A stretch of DNA of 64,000 nucleotides from Rhizobium lusitanum (GCF_014189535.1 NZ_CP050304.1:1-64000); one strand, 5' to 3'. Counted from the stretch's first letter, positions 1-9,615 are shown. Notes: generated by a model not told the origin, from the sequence alone. Numbers and translations: made by a program.

Positions 1-138
1 GGGCCGCCTTAGAGCGAGTGCTCTGCCTAGATTTGAACGCCGTTAGCACCCGACAACGCGCAAATACCGACTAAAGATTCCGGCATCGTAAACTTAACGG
101 CAACGAGGACAGACCATGACGCCGGCCGAGTTCGTCGG

Positions 139-840
139 TCATGCTCGGGCGATTTTCGCCCACAGGTTCATCGCCGCTGAACGCAATTCGCGATGATGGC
201 CGGAGGAGATGTCGTGGCGGGGGATGTGGAACAGGTTGGCGATAGGATCGTGGATGGAGACGAAACGCTGAAGATGTCGCCTCGACTTGAAGCGTTTCAT
301 AATCCGCTCTCGCCGCCGGATCGGCTGATGGGAATTCTCCGCCCGATTGTTCAAGCCCTTGTGCGAGCGATGCTCGACACCCGGCATGATCTCTCGCTTT
401 GCGGAGTCGTAGGATCGAAGCTTGTCGGTGATCATCACCCGCGGCGATCGTCCCTGGCCCTTCAAGAGCTTGCGCATCAGACGCTTGGCCGCCTTGGCAT
501 TGCGGCGGCTTTGCACAAGAACCTCCAGGACGAAACCGTTCTGATCCACAGCGCGCCAGAGCCAGTGCTTCTTGCCACGGATCAAAACGACGGCCTCAAC
601 GAGATGCCACTTGTCGCCGAGCCGACCGGATGAGCGGCTGCGGATCTCGTTGGCGAAGGCACGTCCGAATTTCTCCGCCCAAAGCCGGACCGTTTGATGC
701 GAGACAACGACCCCACGGGCAGCCAGCAAGTCCTCGACCATTCGCAGGCTGAGCGGAAACCGAAAATAGAGCCATACGGCGTGGGCGATGATCTCGGCGG
801 GAAAGCGATGGCGGCGATATAGTGGATCAGGGCGTGTCAT
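139..840 (-). CDS. IS6-family transposase, copy A, first catalytic Asp replaced
   Basis: This 233-residue protein is a DDE transposase of the IS6/IS26 family. It has the N-terminal HRFP...AHAVWLYFRFPLSLR segment and the integrase-like core with WRAVDQNG, ITDKLRSY and the NNRAEN block. The family's first catalytic residue lies in WHLDE; here the sequence is WHLVE, so residue 81 is Val (GTT, one base from GAT). The second Asp (D139) and the Glu (about E168) remain. A related copy at 12506 keeps the Asp. I infer that this copy is catalytically dead and could move only in trans. The element sits on the 3' end of a LysR gene. I could not assign its terminal repeats. Confidence 0.88.
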   Translation of the reverse strand: MTRPDPLYRRHRFPAEIIAHAVWLYFRFPLSLRMVEDLLAARGVVVSHQTVRLWAEKFGRAFANEIRSRSSGRLGDKWHLVEAVVLIRGKKHWLWRAVDQNGFVLEVLVQSRRNAKAAKRLMRKLLKGQGRSPRVMITDKLRSYDSAKREIMPGVEHRSHKGLNNRAENSHQPIRRRERIMKRFKSRRHLQRFVSIHDPIANLFHIPRHDISSGHHRELRSAAMNLWAKIARA

Positions 841-1613
841 AGCCTGTCATCGCACATCGAGTTCCACATTCCATTAAGTTGACGATGCCGATCGGCATCT
901 CCGACGAAACAGGGCAGTTTGGTCATGCCGATCCCCTGCCTTGCCGCAGCGATCTGCGCGTCGGCGTCCGGCGTCCTGAACGGAACCCCTGTGGCGCGAA
1001 ACTCCCCTTTGTCGACCCAGTCCGGAACAGCCTGACCGCCGATGACGATGGGCCGGATTGGATCCGGCGCACCCGCACGCCACGCGGCCAGTCTATCGCG
1101 GGACATATAAACACCCGCGAGCAGATCCGGACCTTTCAGGCCATGAAGATTGAGCGGCAGGGTCTTGCGATCGGAGACCATCCGGATCACCACATCCGCC
1201 TCCCGGTTGGTCAGATTCACGACCTCGCCGGTCGATACGATCTCCATCTCGATGTCCGGATGCAGACGCGCAAAATCTGCGAGATCCGGCATGAGCAGGT
1301 GTGTCGCAAGGAACGGTGGCAGCGTCACCCGCAGAAGCCCGCGTACGCTCTGATCGCGCCCGAAGACGCGCGTCTCCAGTTGGTGCGACGAGGCTTCCAT
1401 CTGGTTCGCGAACTCGAGAACCTCCTCGCCCGCAGCCGTCAGGCGGTAGCCCGAAGGCAGCTTTTCGAACATCTGCGCTGCGAGCCGCTCCTCGAGTTGA
1501 GCGACACGTCGCAGCACGGTCGAGTGGTTCACTCCGAGACGCTGCGCGGCAGCTCGTACTGAGCCGCCGCGCGCGACGGCGAGAAAATAGCGAACGTCAT
1601 CCCAGTCGATCAT
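837..1613 (-). pseudogene. LysR-family regulator, 3' end cut by IS6 insertion
   Basis: A LysR-type transcriptional regulator with the winged-helix domain at residues 1-60 (MIDWDDVRYFLAVARGGSVR, then the helix containing RLGVNHSTVLRRV) and most of the substrate-binding domain. I place the start at the ATG of MIDW rather than at an upstream alternative, because family members begin there. Relatives run to about 290-300 residues. This frame gives 258 and ends in a non-family tail (NGMWNSMCDDRL) abutting the IS6 transposase start, so the C-terminal 30-40 residues are lost. It diverges from the SDR genes at 1884, which it probably once controlled. Confidence 0.8.
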
Positions 1614-1883
1614 GGTGCAATCCGGCACCACGGGGTGCGCCTCCAAAGCCCTAACTCATCGTACAGCAGTTCGGGCGGTCATGGTAACACAGGTCGACGG
1701 GCGCGTCCCAATTCCGAACGGCGGAACCTTATCGTCTCGCTTGGCGTTGCAGCCCTACTGGATCGATTTCGCACCACCGATGTGCGCACCTCCTCACTCA
1801 ACGCCTGACCTCGGCGGACCCATATTGTGGGTCTCGGGGGCGTCCCCTCAATACCAAGGCGAAAGCCTGGAAGGATCCATGAC

Positions 1884-2618
1884 ATGACCAGACTGAATGG
1901 AAAGACCGCCGTCATCACGGGCGGCGCCACCGGCATCGGCCGCGCCGCAGCAAAGCGCTTCATCGAGGAGGGCGCCTTCGTCTTTATCTATGGCCGCCGG
2001 CAGCAGGCGCTCGACGCCGCTGTGGTCGAACTAGGACCCAACGCGCGCGCGGTGAAGGGCTCGGTCTCGGATGAGGCTGACCTTGATCGCCTCTATGCGG
2101 CGGTGAAGGCCGAGCGCGGAACGCTCGACATCGTCTTCGCCAATGCTGGGGCAGGAAGCCCGCTTCCTCTCGGCCAGATCACCGCCAAGCACATCGACGA
2201 CACTTTCGACACCAACGTGAAGGGCACGATCTTCACGGTCCAGAAGGCGCTATCACTGATGGGCCCGGGCGGTTCGATCATCCTGACGGGATCGAGCGCC
2301 GGGACCACCGGCGCCCCGGCATTCACTGCCTACAGCGCCAGCAAGGCAGCCGTGCGCAATTTCGCACGGACCTGGGCGGAGGATCTGAAGGGTACCGGTA
2401 TCCGGGTCAACGTGCTGTCGCCCGGCGCGACGGCGACCGAACTTGCGAAGGAAGCACTCGGTGAGGAGGGCCAGAAGGCCTACGGCGCAATGACGCCGCT
2501 CCAGCGCATGGCCGATCCGGCGGAGATCGCGGCCGCGGCCGCTTTTCTAGCGTCTGACGACAGCAGCTTCATGACCGCCAGCGAGGTCGCCGTCGACGGC
2601 GGGCTAGCCCAACTCTGA
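1884..2618 (+). CDS. SDR-family NAD(P)-dependent oxidoreductase
   Basis: A 244-residue classical short-chain dehydrogenase/reductase. It has the cofactor motif TGGATGIG at residues 12-19, the structural NAGAG motif, a catalytic Ser in TGSSAG, the YSASK Tyr/Lys pair, and the C-terminal AVDGG. Length is normal for the family (about 250). I chose the ATG at MTRLNGK, which is preceded by GGAAGGATCC, over the upstream in-frame start because SDRs begin a few residues before the Rossmann strand. The substrate cannot be told from the sequence. It is the first gene of a same-strand series and is divergent from a LysR gene. Confidence 0.9.
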   Translation: MTRLNGKTAVITGGATGIGRAAAKRFIEEGAFVFIYGRRQQALDAAVVELGPNARAVKGSVSDEADLDRLYAAVKAERGTLDIVFANAGAGSPLPLGQITAKHIDDTFDTNVKGTIFTVQKALSLMGPGGSIILTGSSAGTTGAPAFTAYSASKAAVRNFARTWAEDLKGTGIRVNVLSPGATATELAKEALGEEGQKAYGAMTPLQRMADPAEIAAAAAFLASDDSSFMTASEVAVDGGLAQL

Positions 2619-2665
2619 CCCGGCGCGATCCCGCGCCTGGGCAACACAACGAAGGATAGAAAATC

Positions 2666-3418
2666 ATGAAAAAACTTGAAGGCAAAGTCGCAGTCATCAC
2701 GGGCGGAAGCAGCGGGATCGGCTTAGCCACAGCCAAGCGTTTCGTGGAGGAGGGTGCGCACGTCGTGATCATCGGGCGACGCGAGAAAGTCTTACAAGAG
2801 GCCGCGGCCCTTATCGGGAGAAACGTGACAACAGTCGTGGGCGACGTCTCGCGCCTGGAAGATCTGGACCGGCTCTATGACGTGGTGAAAGAAAAACACG
2901 GTCACATCGACATTCTCTTCGCAAACGCGGGCGCAGGGACAATCGCGCCGCTCGCGGCAGCGACTGAGGCCCATTTTGACCAGACCTTCGATGTGAACGT
3001 GAAGGGGTTGTTTTTTACGGTGCAGAAGGCTCTTCCCCTCTTCAAAGACGGCGGTTCTATCATTTTGAACTCTTCGGTCTCGAATGTGATGGGGCTGCCA
3101 GCGTTCAGCGCCTACGCAGCAAGCAAGGCGGCTGTTCGCAGCTTCTCACGGTCCTGGACCCAGGAGCTGAAGGATCGCAATATCCGCGTCAATACGATGA
3201 GCCCCGGCGCGATCGAGACTCCCGCCCTCGCGACAACGACCGGCCTCACCGCTGAGCAAGCCGAGGAGGCGGTCGCCCAGTTTGCGTCACAGATCCCAAT
3301 GGGTCGCAGGGGCAAGCCAGAGGAAATCGCGGCTGCGCTCACGTTCCTCGCCTCCGATGAAAGCTCCTACATCACCGGTATAGACCTCGCCGTCGATGGC
3401 GGTTGGGCGCAGGTCTGA
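2666..3418 (+). CDS. SDR-family oxidoreductase, second copy
   Basis: A 250-residue short-chain dehydrogenase, clearly paralogous to the gene 47 bp upstream. It shows TGGSSGIG near the N-terminus, NAGAG, a Ser in LNSSVS, YAASK, and the C-terminal AVDGGWAQ. Its ATG follows the ribosome-binding stretch GAAGGATAG. The pair presumably arose by tandem duplication and is likely co-transcribed. Substrate unknown. Confidence 0.9.
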   Translation: MKKLEGKVAVITGGSSGIGLATAKRFVEEGAHVVIIGRREKVLQEAAALIGRNVTTVVGDVSRLEDLDRLYDVVKEKHGHIDILFANAGAGTIAPLAAATEAHFDQTFDVNVKGLFFTVQKALPLFKDGGSIILNSSVSNVMGLPAFSAYAASKAAVRSFSRSWTQELKDRNIRVNTMSPGAIETPALATTTGLTAEQAEEAVAQFASQIPMGRRGKPEEIAAALTFLASDESSYITGIDLAVDGGWAQV

Positions 3419-3449
3419 ACCGGCATAAACACAGGATCGGAGAAGCATT

Positions 3450-4051
3450 ATGAGCTACGCAATTATTGGCTTCGGCAAGATCGGCCACGCTCTTGCCAAG
3501 GCGTTTGCCCGCAAGGGCATTGAAGTGACCGTTGCTACCACGCGTGACCCGGAAAGTTTTGCAGCCGACGCGGCCGCGATCGGGCCCAAGGTCATTGCCA
3601 AAACGCTGGCGGAAGCTGTCAAGGCGGACGTCATCTTCTTGGCAGTCCGGTTCGAGGCACACGCCGATGTCGCAAAGGCGCTTCCCACCTGGCAGGGGAA
3701 GACGATCGTCGATGTCACCAACGCCTACGGCGTTCCCCGGAGGAGCTGGGAGGACAGCCGTCTTCCAAATTCGTCGCGCAAGCCTTCCGTCGTGCAAGGC
3801 TGGTCAAGGGTTTCAACCACTTGGGCGCTGCCGTTCTTGCCCAAGATCCAGCCCTGCATGGTGGCAGACGAGTCGTGTTCCTGGCGAGCGACGATGACGA
3901 CGCCGCAGCGCAAATTGGTACACTCGCAGAAAATCTCGGTTTCGCGCCGATCAAGCTTGGCGGGCTGTCGGAAGGAGGGTTGCTGGTCCAGGCGCGCGGA
4001 AAGAGCTGGGGTCATCTGATCTTCAAGGATCTGGTCAAGTTCGACGGATAA
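3450..4051 (+). pseudogene. NADP-binding oxidoreductase of F420-reductase type, single-base frame break
   Basis: The first about 96 codons encode a Rossmann N-terminus (MSYAIIGFGKIGHALAKAF) as in NADPH:F420 reductase (NpdG)-like and related oxidoreductases. At about 3737-3742 (GTTCCCCGGAGG) the frame is lost. The remainder (EELGGQPSSKFVAQAF to LIFKDLVKFDG) continues in the -1 frame to the stop at 4051. One missing C would restore a 200-residue protein of normal length. It is either a real deletion or a homopolymer sequencing error. Family assignment rests on the N-terminal fold and the VDVTNAYG segment. Confidence 0.78.
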
Positions 4052-4131
4052 AACGACAGCCCCACCGACAGGACCACGATGTACGGACCGGATCGAGCGC
4101 GATCCGATCCCAGCGAAATGGAGACATTCCC

Positions 4132-4545
4132 ATGAGTATTGAAAAAAACATCCAGATCGTGAAGGACTTCTTCGCCGCGATAGGCCGCGGCGACAGACAG
4201 GCTCTGTTGGCGCTGGTTGCCGAAGACATCAAGTGGATCGTTCCGGGCGAGGACTGGCCGCTGGCCGGCACCTACCGGGGGCACGCGGGACTGGCAGATT
4301 TGCTGGACACGGCATCCAGGTCGATGGAAACCTCCACGGAACCCCAGGAGTTTGTCGCACAAGGAGACCGGGTTCTCGTCGTCGGCTTCGCCAGGGGGAA
4401 GGTCAAAGCAACGAACAAGCCGTTCGAGGACGACTGGATCTTCGCCATCACGGTCCGGGACGGCAGACTGACCAGAATCCAGGAATACATCGACACGCAA
4501 GCGTTGGCACGCGCCGCGCAGATGGACGCGTCCGGGGCCGTATAG
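4132..4545 (+). CDS. NTF2-like / SnoaL-type protein
   Basis: A 137-residue protein of the nuclear transport factor 2 superfamily (ketosteroid-isomerase-like, SnoaL group). It has an N-terminal helix NIQIVKDFFAAIGRGD, the LVAEDIKWIVPG strand, YRGHAGL, and a C-terminal TRIQEYIDTQAL strand. Such proteins are small alpha+beta cones acting as isomerases, hydratases or ligand binders; the substrate is not predictable. It lies 80 bp downstream of the broken oxidoreductase, in the same direction, within the SDR cluster. Confidence 0.8.
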   Translation: MSIEKNIQIVKDFFAAIGRGDRQALLALVAEDIKWIVPGEDWPLAGTYRGHAGLADLLDTASRSMETSTEPQEFVAQGDRVLVVGFARGKVKATNKPFEDDWIFAITVRDGRLTRIQEYIDTQALARAAQMDASGAV

Positions 4546-4651
4546 CGCAGGCCTTCTGCAACCATCGGCTTTCGCCGAAGGTGAATGAGCCGCGGATCGC
4601 CGTCTCGCGTGCCGCGCGCTCGTCGAATACCCAACCGTAAAGGAGATTTCG

Positions 4652-5272
4652 ATGTACGACCAATCCAAACTATCCGAGTTGATCCGGTTCGCACGCATTG
4701 ATGCGGGTACCACCGTCATCGACGTTTATCCAGGCGACGGCGACTGGACGCGCTTGTTCTCCGACGTCGTTGGACCCGAAGGTCGAGTCACCAGCTTCGT
4801 GCCGGCCGAAGTCGCGCACTTCAAGAACGATCCGGTCGGCCTCATGCGAACGCTCGCGCAAGAGCCAGGCCGGGAAAACGTCGAAGCCGTCTCAGCGGAC
4901 CTCGTGGCAATGCCGGAGATCACGCGGCCAGCGGATGTCCTGTGGCTGCACCTGTTCTACCACGATCTCCACACCGCGCTGATGCAGGCCAGGGGCGCGA
5001 CGGCGGGCGACTTCAATCGAGCTGTCTACGAGCGGCTGAAGCCCGGTGGGTTCTACGTCATCGTCGATCACGCCGCCGCCGCCGGAGCCGGCACAGGTGA
5101 TGCCCAGTCATTGCATCGCATCGACCCTGCCTCCGTGCGCGAGGAGGTGGAGGCTGCCGGCTTCGTACTGGATGCGGAAAGCACCCTGCTCGCGAACAGG
5201 AACGATCCACACGCGATCAAGGTCTTCGATCCCTTGATCAAGGGTGAGACCGATCGCTTCGCATACTGCTAG
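4652..5272 (+). CDS. Predicted class I SAM-dependent methyltransferase-like protein
   Basis: A 206-residue Rossmann-type protein resembling the predicted methyltransferases of COG4798. It begins with an N-terminal helix, then TTVIDVYPGDGDWTRLFSDVVGPEGRV as a modified SAM motif I, ADVLWLHLFYHDLH, and RLKPGGFYVIVDHAAA as the post-motif strand. Related proteins are often exported, but no signal peptide is visible here. The ATG follows AAAGGAGATTTCG, a strong ribosome-binding site. Target unknown. Probably co-transcribed with the NTF2-like gene. Confidence 0.75.
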   Translation: MYDQSKLSELIRFARIDAGTTVIDVYPGDGDWTRLFSDVVGPEGRVTSFVPAEVAHFKNDPVGLMRTLAQEPGRENVEAVSADLVAMPEITRPADVLWLHLFYHDLHTALMQARGATAGDFNRAVYERLKPGGFYVIVDHAAAAGAGTGDAQSLHRIDPASVREEVEAAGFVLDAESTLLANRNDPHAIKVFDPLIKGETDRFAYC

Positions 5273-5291
5273 TTCACAGGGGACATCGGAC

Positions 5292-5765
5292 ATGTACACA
5301 TTGAAGCCTGGTATAAAGAAAGACCCTGTTCGGCGTTGGGCTTTGCCTGACCGCATCTTCTTCGGAAATGGCGCGTGTGCCATTCTCGCCGGAGTGTTTT
5401 TGAAGGAGGCACCCCTTCCCGGATTTTATGCCGAGCGTATTATCCCTGGTGAAGGCTTTGCAGGAAACCATATCTTCGTAACTGACGGCGTCGTCGCCTT
5501 TGACTACCACGGCTACACACTGCGGAACCGACTGCTGACCTACCACACAAATGGTTGGGCGAACCGATCTGCAGAGGGATGGAATTGTTGTCTCGAAAGG
5601 GTCGGCTTTGATCTGCTCGACAGGCGCGATCTCAATGACAACAAGATGATTGGGCCAGATCAATATCTTCATGACCCGATAGCCCGTGCCAGGACGTATC
5701 TTCACCGGGTGAACCATGCTGATGCGAGCGCCCGCGCACGCGCCAAATTCGGCTCAGCGATTTAA
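5292..5765 (+). CDS. Hypothetical protein, 157 aa
   Basis: I do not recognise a named domain. The protein starts MYTLKPGIKKDPVRRWALPDRIFFGNGACAILAG and contains the aromatic-rich stretch FDYHGYTLRNRLLTYH. The start at 5292 follows CAGGGGACATCGG, 19 bp after the methyltransferase stop, which argues for translation in the same operon. It has no signal peptide or membrane span, and a basic C-terminus. It looks like a soluble cytoplasmic protein. Confidence 0.6.
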   Translation: MYTLKPGIKKDPVRRWALPDRIFFGNGACAILAGVFLKEAPLPGFYAERIIPGEGFAGNHIFVTDGVVAFDYHGYTLRNRLLTYHTNGWANRSAEGWNCCLERVGFDLLDRRDLNDNKMIGPDQYLHDPIARARTYLHRVNHADASARARAKFGSAI

Positions 5766-6107
5766 GCAACAAAGCTGGATTTTTGGGCCGCGCTACATGG
5801 CGCTGAGTGTTGCGAAATCTGCAAAGCAACAATGCAACAAACCTGGTCAAATGACGGTTGCAACACCTCGTCCGCAACGAACTCCGCTGAGAGCCCTGAC
5901 GATGGGGGAGTTTTATCCACTCACTCACCCAGCTTCATGGCCGAAACCGCACTCTTTGGAACTCAGAGACCACATTAAGGTTCGATCATGAATAACTCAA
6001 TTGGACTACCAAACCCAAGCGCTTCGTATTGAGTTTGCATTAAGATGTAACCCGGATAATCTGCGGACAGACCAAGGATCCGGCCCCACGCTTATTTACA
6101 GCCCGTC
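5766..6107 (+). other. Intergenic region without a recognised gene
   Basis: A gap of about 340 bp between the end of the SDR cluster and the 3' end of the GcvA-like gene. I see only short unconvincing open frames, no strong hairpin and no promoter I would defend. Confidence 0.5.
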
Positions 6108-7072
6108 TTATGTCACAGCGTCGAATTCGCTGGCTTCAAGCTCCATTCGAGAAAGATTATATGACTGTGCTGATCGCTCCGCGAGCAGCCAATCCCGGAA
6201 AATACTGATTTTGGGCTCCTGCACCACACCCAGGGGTGTGACCAAGTAGTAAGCTCCGAAACCGTGAAGAGCATAAGAAGACGGGCATATCAAACGTCCT
6301 CCAGCAATTGCATCATCCACAAGAGGTTCGCTGACAAGTGCTACTCCATCGCCACCTATGGCGGCCTGCACCGCCAGATAAGCGTGATCGAAATAAAGAC
6401 CCTGTGTTGGACAGCCTGATTGAAGTGCGTTCTGAGCAATAAACCACTCAGGCCAACCTGGCTTCGAACCATCGTGGATCAGCGTTTGTTTCTCCAACTT
6501 GAAATCGGCTCTGCTTCTACCATTCAATAATTTTGGACTGCATACCATGAGTCGACGATCGTCGAAGAGTAGTTCAGCGGTTGTGCCCGGCCAATGACCT
6601 GTTCCGTAACGAATGGCCAGGTCGAAATCTTCTTTTTGAAATCTACAAACCGCGGGGCTGTCGATACCTTGACATCGAGCCACTCATGCATCTCCCGAAA
6701 TCGCGGCAGCCTCGGTACCAACCAATTGGTTGCGAAGGAATGCATGGTCGAGAGAGACAGCGTTTCCCTGGCCGTCCCAGTCGTGAGTTGACGGGTTGTC
6801 GCCGAAACGCGATCGAATGCGTTCGTGACGCTGTTGAAATAGGCCGCACCAGCCTCTGTCAGTTTGAGCGGCCGGCTACTACGAACGAACAGCGGTATCT
6901 TCAGCCACTCCTCCAGCAAACGGATTTGGTGGCTGATCGCAGAGGTGGTGACGTTCAATTCTTCCGCGGCATTGCTGAAATTGCGGTATCGAGCAGCTGC
7001 CTCGAAGGCCCTCAGTGCGCTCAAAGATGGAAGAATTCGCTTGTGCGTCGCCTCAACCAATATTGAATCCAA
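6108..7072 (-). pseudogene. GcvA-like LysR regulator with a one-base frame break
   Basis: The N-terminal part has the LysR helix-turn-helix (LSALRAFEAAARYRNFSNAA, TTSAISHQIRLLEE). The C-terminal part (QKEDFDLAIRYGTGHWPG through GVVQEPKISIFRDWL) is the effector domain typical of GcvA-like LysR proteins. The two halves lie in different frames that meet at about 6630. There the minus strand reads TTC then five As then GAAGAT; a sixth A would restore DFKKEDFDLAIRYG and a protein of about 320 residues. The first codon appears to be TTG at 7072. It diverges from the hydrolase at 7252 and is the obvious candidate regulator of that cluster. Confidence 0.8.
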
Positions 7073-7251
7073 TTCAATGTCTCATTGAGCGTTATTACCT
7101 TTTGTATACCGCACTTTTGAACGAAAATGACATCGAATTAATGACAGCACAGGGCCGGCTCAGACCACAAGCACGCGGGTGGATGCAAATAATGAAATAT
7201 CCATCCAAGCGTAACATCACTATTTGACGGAATTACCTCAAAGGCACCCCG

Positions 7252-7965
7252 ATGAAAATTCATGTCTACGGAAAGCCGCAAACCATAGGACCGGAGCTGG
7301 ATGATTACTTCCGGCCCGATCGCAGTGTTGTAATCTCCATTGATATGCACCTTAGCCATCTGGGCGATTCCGATGACTGCCCCTCACCTGCTCCAAGGGC
7401 TGCAGAAATCATAGAGCCCATTAATCAGTTTCATGCGCACGCGCGGGCATTAAACATTCCAATCATCCACGTTCGAACCGTCCTTAGACGAAAGGGTGTC
7501 GATGATGTAAACGGCATCAGCGCTTCGTGGCGTCGGACATGGCCTTTTTATGCTGGCGAAAATCCACACAGCGCCAATCATGCCGTCGAAGGTTCGAAAT
7601 GGGTCGAATTCGTCACGAATGTGGACCCCGATGACCTTATCATCAACACAAAAAAGCGCCTGTCGATCTTCTATCCCACTGATCTGGATTTCCTTTTGCG
7701 GAACTTGCGAAAGGAAATCGTCGTTCTGAATGGCGGCTTCACGGATTGCTGCGTTTTGAACGCCGCATTTGATGCCAGCAACCACAACTATCGCGTCTTA
7801 GTTGCGAAGGATTTGGTGAAGGGTACGAACGACGAACTGGAAGGTGCGGCACTTACAATGATCTCGCTCAATCTCGGTCTCGTTGTCGATTCTTCCGATC
7901 TGCTGGAAAAATGGCACGGCGAAGGTGTTGATAGTTCTGCTAACCTCGAGAAGAGCGGTCTATGA
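7252..7965 (+). CDS. Isochorismatase-like cysteine hydrolase
   Basis: A 237-residue isochorismatase-superfamily protein. The likely catalytic triad is Asp31 (SIDMH), Lys135 (NTKKRLS) and Cys167 (GGFTDCCVLN, the family's C-V position). Members hydrolyse amides or enol ethers, for example N-carbamoyl compounds, nicotinamide, maleamate or isochorismate; the substrate here is unknown. It has an N-terminal extension of about 25 residues before the first strand. The stop overlaps the start of the next gene (ATGA), so translation is coupled. First gene of the putative small-molecule cluster. Confidence 0.88.
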   Translation: MKIHVYGKPQTIGPELDDYFRPDRSVVISIDMHLSHLGDSDDCPSPAPRAAEIIEPINQFHAHARALNIPIIHVRTVLRRKGVDDVNGISASWRRTWPFYAGENPHSANHAVEGSKWVEFVTNVDPDDLIINTKKRLSIFYPTDLDFLLRNLRKEIVVLNGGFTDCCVLNAAFDASNHNYRVLVAKDLVKGTNDELEGAALTMISLNLGLVVDSSDLLEKWHGEGVDSSANLEKSGL

Positions 7966-8627
7966 AAAGCGCAATGACCTTCCCTGTCGAATGTCGCTAC
8001 AACGTCGTCGGCGGGCAGCAGAATCCTGAGCAAGAGTATCGTGGCACTGTCGCGTTTTCACCTGATGGTGAAGCATGGCGGATAAGATGGGAACTGGAGA
8101 CCAGTACCCAGAGACCAAAAATATTCCACGGAACTGGGTTTCCGGTGGGTGACGATTTCTATGCCAGTCGATACGAATTTGCGTCGGTTCCGGATGACGA
8201 CGATTACCCCGGTGTTGTCGTCTACGACGTTCAAAATTTTGGCCGGTTGCCTGCGCAGTGGTATCATCCCACACTAAATGGAAAGAAAGGCGTTGGCCTA
8301 TCAACGGACGGGCCCAGCGACACCCTGCCGGGCATTTACCGTGCGGAGTATCGATCCACATTGGAAGAGTTCGATCCTCTCCTGAAAGAAATTTTCGCGA
8401 GAAACGCACATCTTGAATTCGATTGGCGTAACTCTGAGGGCAGCATCTATATAGGCGTCGGCGAGAGGATTGGTGACCGTCTGGCTGCGGCATGGTCCAA
8501 GCCGAGGCAGAGTTTGGAAATGCTTCGCTACCCTCTTCTTCGTGAAGGGACGGCTGCAACGGCGGGCGCCTGGATGAAGTATGGCGCGCCTGTTCGCGGC
8601 CACGAGAGACTGACGGTGGCAGACTAG
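7962..8627 (+). CDS. Orphan protein coupled to the hydrolase, 221 aa
   Basis: I do not recognise this family. Its ATG overlaps the hydrolase stop. It looks soluble and beta-rich: alternating strands such as YRGTVAFSPDGEAWRIRWEL, DFYASRYEF, YPGVVVYDV and GIYRAEYRS, followed by a helical C-terminus. There is no signal peptide or Cys cluster. The beta pattern suggests a barrel or lipocalin-like fold, but that is only an impression. Tight coupling to the hydrolase suggests a shared step, perhaps substrate binding. Confidence 0.7.
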   Translation: MKSAMTFPVECRYNVVGGQQNPEQEYRGTVAFSPDGEAWRIRWELETSTQRPKIFHGTGFPVGDDFYASRYEFASVPDDDDYPGVVVYDVQNFGRLPAQWYHPTLNGKKGVGLSTDGPSDTLPGIYRAEYRSTLEEFDPLLKEIFARNAHLEFDWRNSEGSIYIGVGERIGDRLAAAWSKPRQSLEMLRYPLLREGTAATAGAWMKYGAPVRGHERLTVAD

Positions 8628-8754
8628 CAGGGTCGTCTCATCGCTCTCCACCTTGACGTGATGTCTTACGCTTGGGTTCGCGCTTAACACTCCTTCATCT
8701 CAGTTTTGCTGGCTCGCAGAAAGCTGAAATCAAGCTTTTGTGGAATACGGGTCT

Positions 8755-9615
8755 ATGAACAAGTGGTACTTCTCCTATCCAATCATGGCGATCATAATTT
8801 GGACTGGGAGCCCAATCGCCGCAAAACTTTCAGTCAATACCGTTGATCCGGTTCATATTGCCTTCCTGCGGTGGCTCATTGCGTTCCTAATACTGACACC
8901 GTTCGTCTTGCCCTCGTTCTTGGCCGAACGGAGAAAAATCTATCCCAACCTCCCGCGCCTGGCCGTGCTGGGACTTCTCGGCATGGTCATCTATCAGTCC
9001 CTGGCGTACTTTGCCGCACCTTTCACCACAGCGACAAATATCGGTCTTTTGAACGCAACTATTCCGATATTTTCGATTATCGTCGAGACGGCAATTTTCC
9101 GGCGGTCGCCTTCACTGAAGGCTATCCTCGGATGCGTGATCGCTTTCTGCGGTGTTATCGTCTTGGTGTCGCGCGGGAACCTTTCCGGTTTGTATGGTCT
9201 TCATATCAATTTCGGCGATTTTCTAATCTTGCTGTCATGTCTTTCCTACGCAACATATAGTGTTCTGATAGGCAAGACCGCTCGCGATATCTCACCTTGG
9301 CACTCTCTGTATGCTCAGATCGGATTTGCAGTTGGCTTCCTGCTCCCCGGCTTCATGATGTCTGATGCGCTTCATCTCAATTTGAAAGGCGCATACATCA
9401 TCCTTTATGTCGGTATACCTGCATCAATTCTGGCGCCATACTTCTGGATGCAGGGGGTCCGTCATCTCGGTTCATCCAGAACGAGCGCGTTCCTCAACGT
9501 TGTCCCGATAACGACCCTTCTGGCTGCAGTCGTCCTTCTTGGAGAGCCCTTGGCAGCGTTTCAGATCATTGGCGGTCTTCTCGCTCTCGCGGGTGTGATC
9601 CTTTCTCAATTGTAA
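8755..9615 (+). CDS. EamA/DMT-superfamily membrane transporter
   Basis: A drug/metabolite-type transporter of about 286 residues, with ten predicted membrane segments arranged as two EamA repeats. The first repeat begins FSYPIMAIIIWTGSPIAAKL, and the second covers SCLSYATYSVLIGK to the C-terminal LLALAGVILSQL. EamA proteins export amino acids, nucleobases or other small metabolites. I chose the ATG at 8755; a GTG at 8740 would add five residues. Its position between tailoring-type enzymes suggests export of the cluster's product. Confidence 0.88.
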   Translation: MNKWYFSYPIMAIIIWTGSPIAAKLSVNTVDPVHIAFLRWLIAFLILTPFVLPSFLAERRKIYPNLPRLAVLGLLGMVIYQSLAYFAAPFTTATNIGLLNATIPIFSIIVETAIFRRSPSLKAILGCVIAFCGVIVLVSRGNLSGLYGLHINFGDFLILLSCLSYATYSVLIGKTARDISPWHSLYAQIGFAVGFLLPGFMMSDALHLNLKGAYIILYVGIPASILAPYFWMQGVRHLGSSRTSAFLNVVPITTLLAAVVLLGEPLAAFQIIGGLLALAGVILSQL

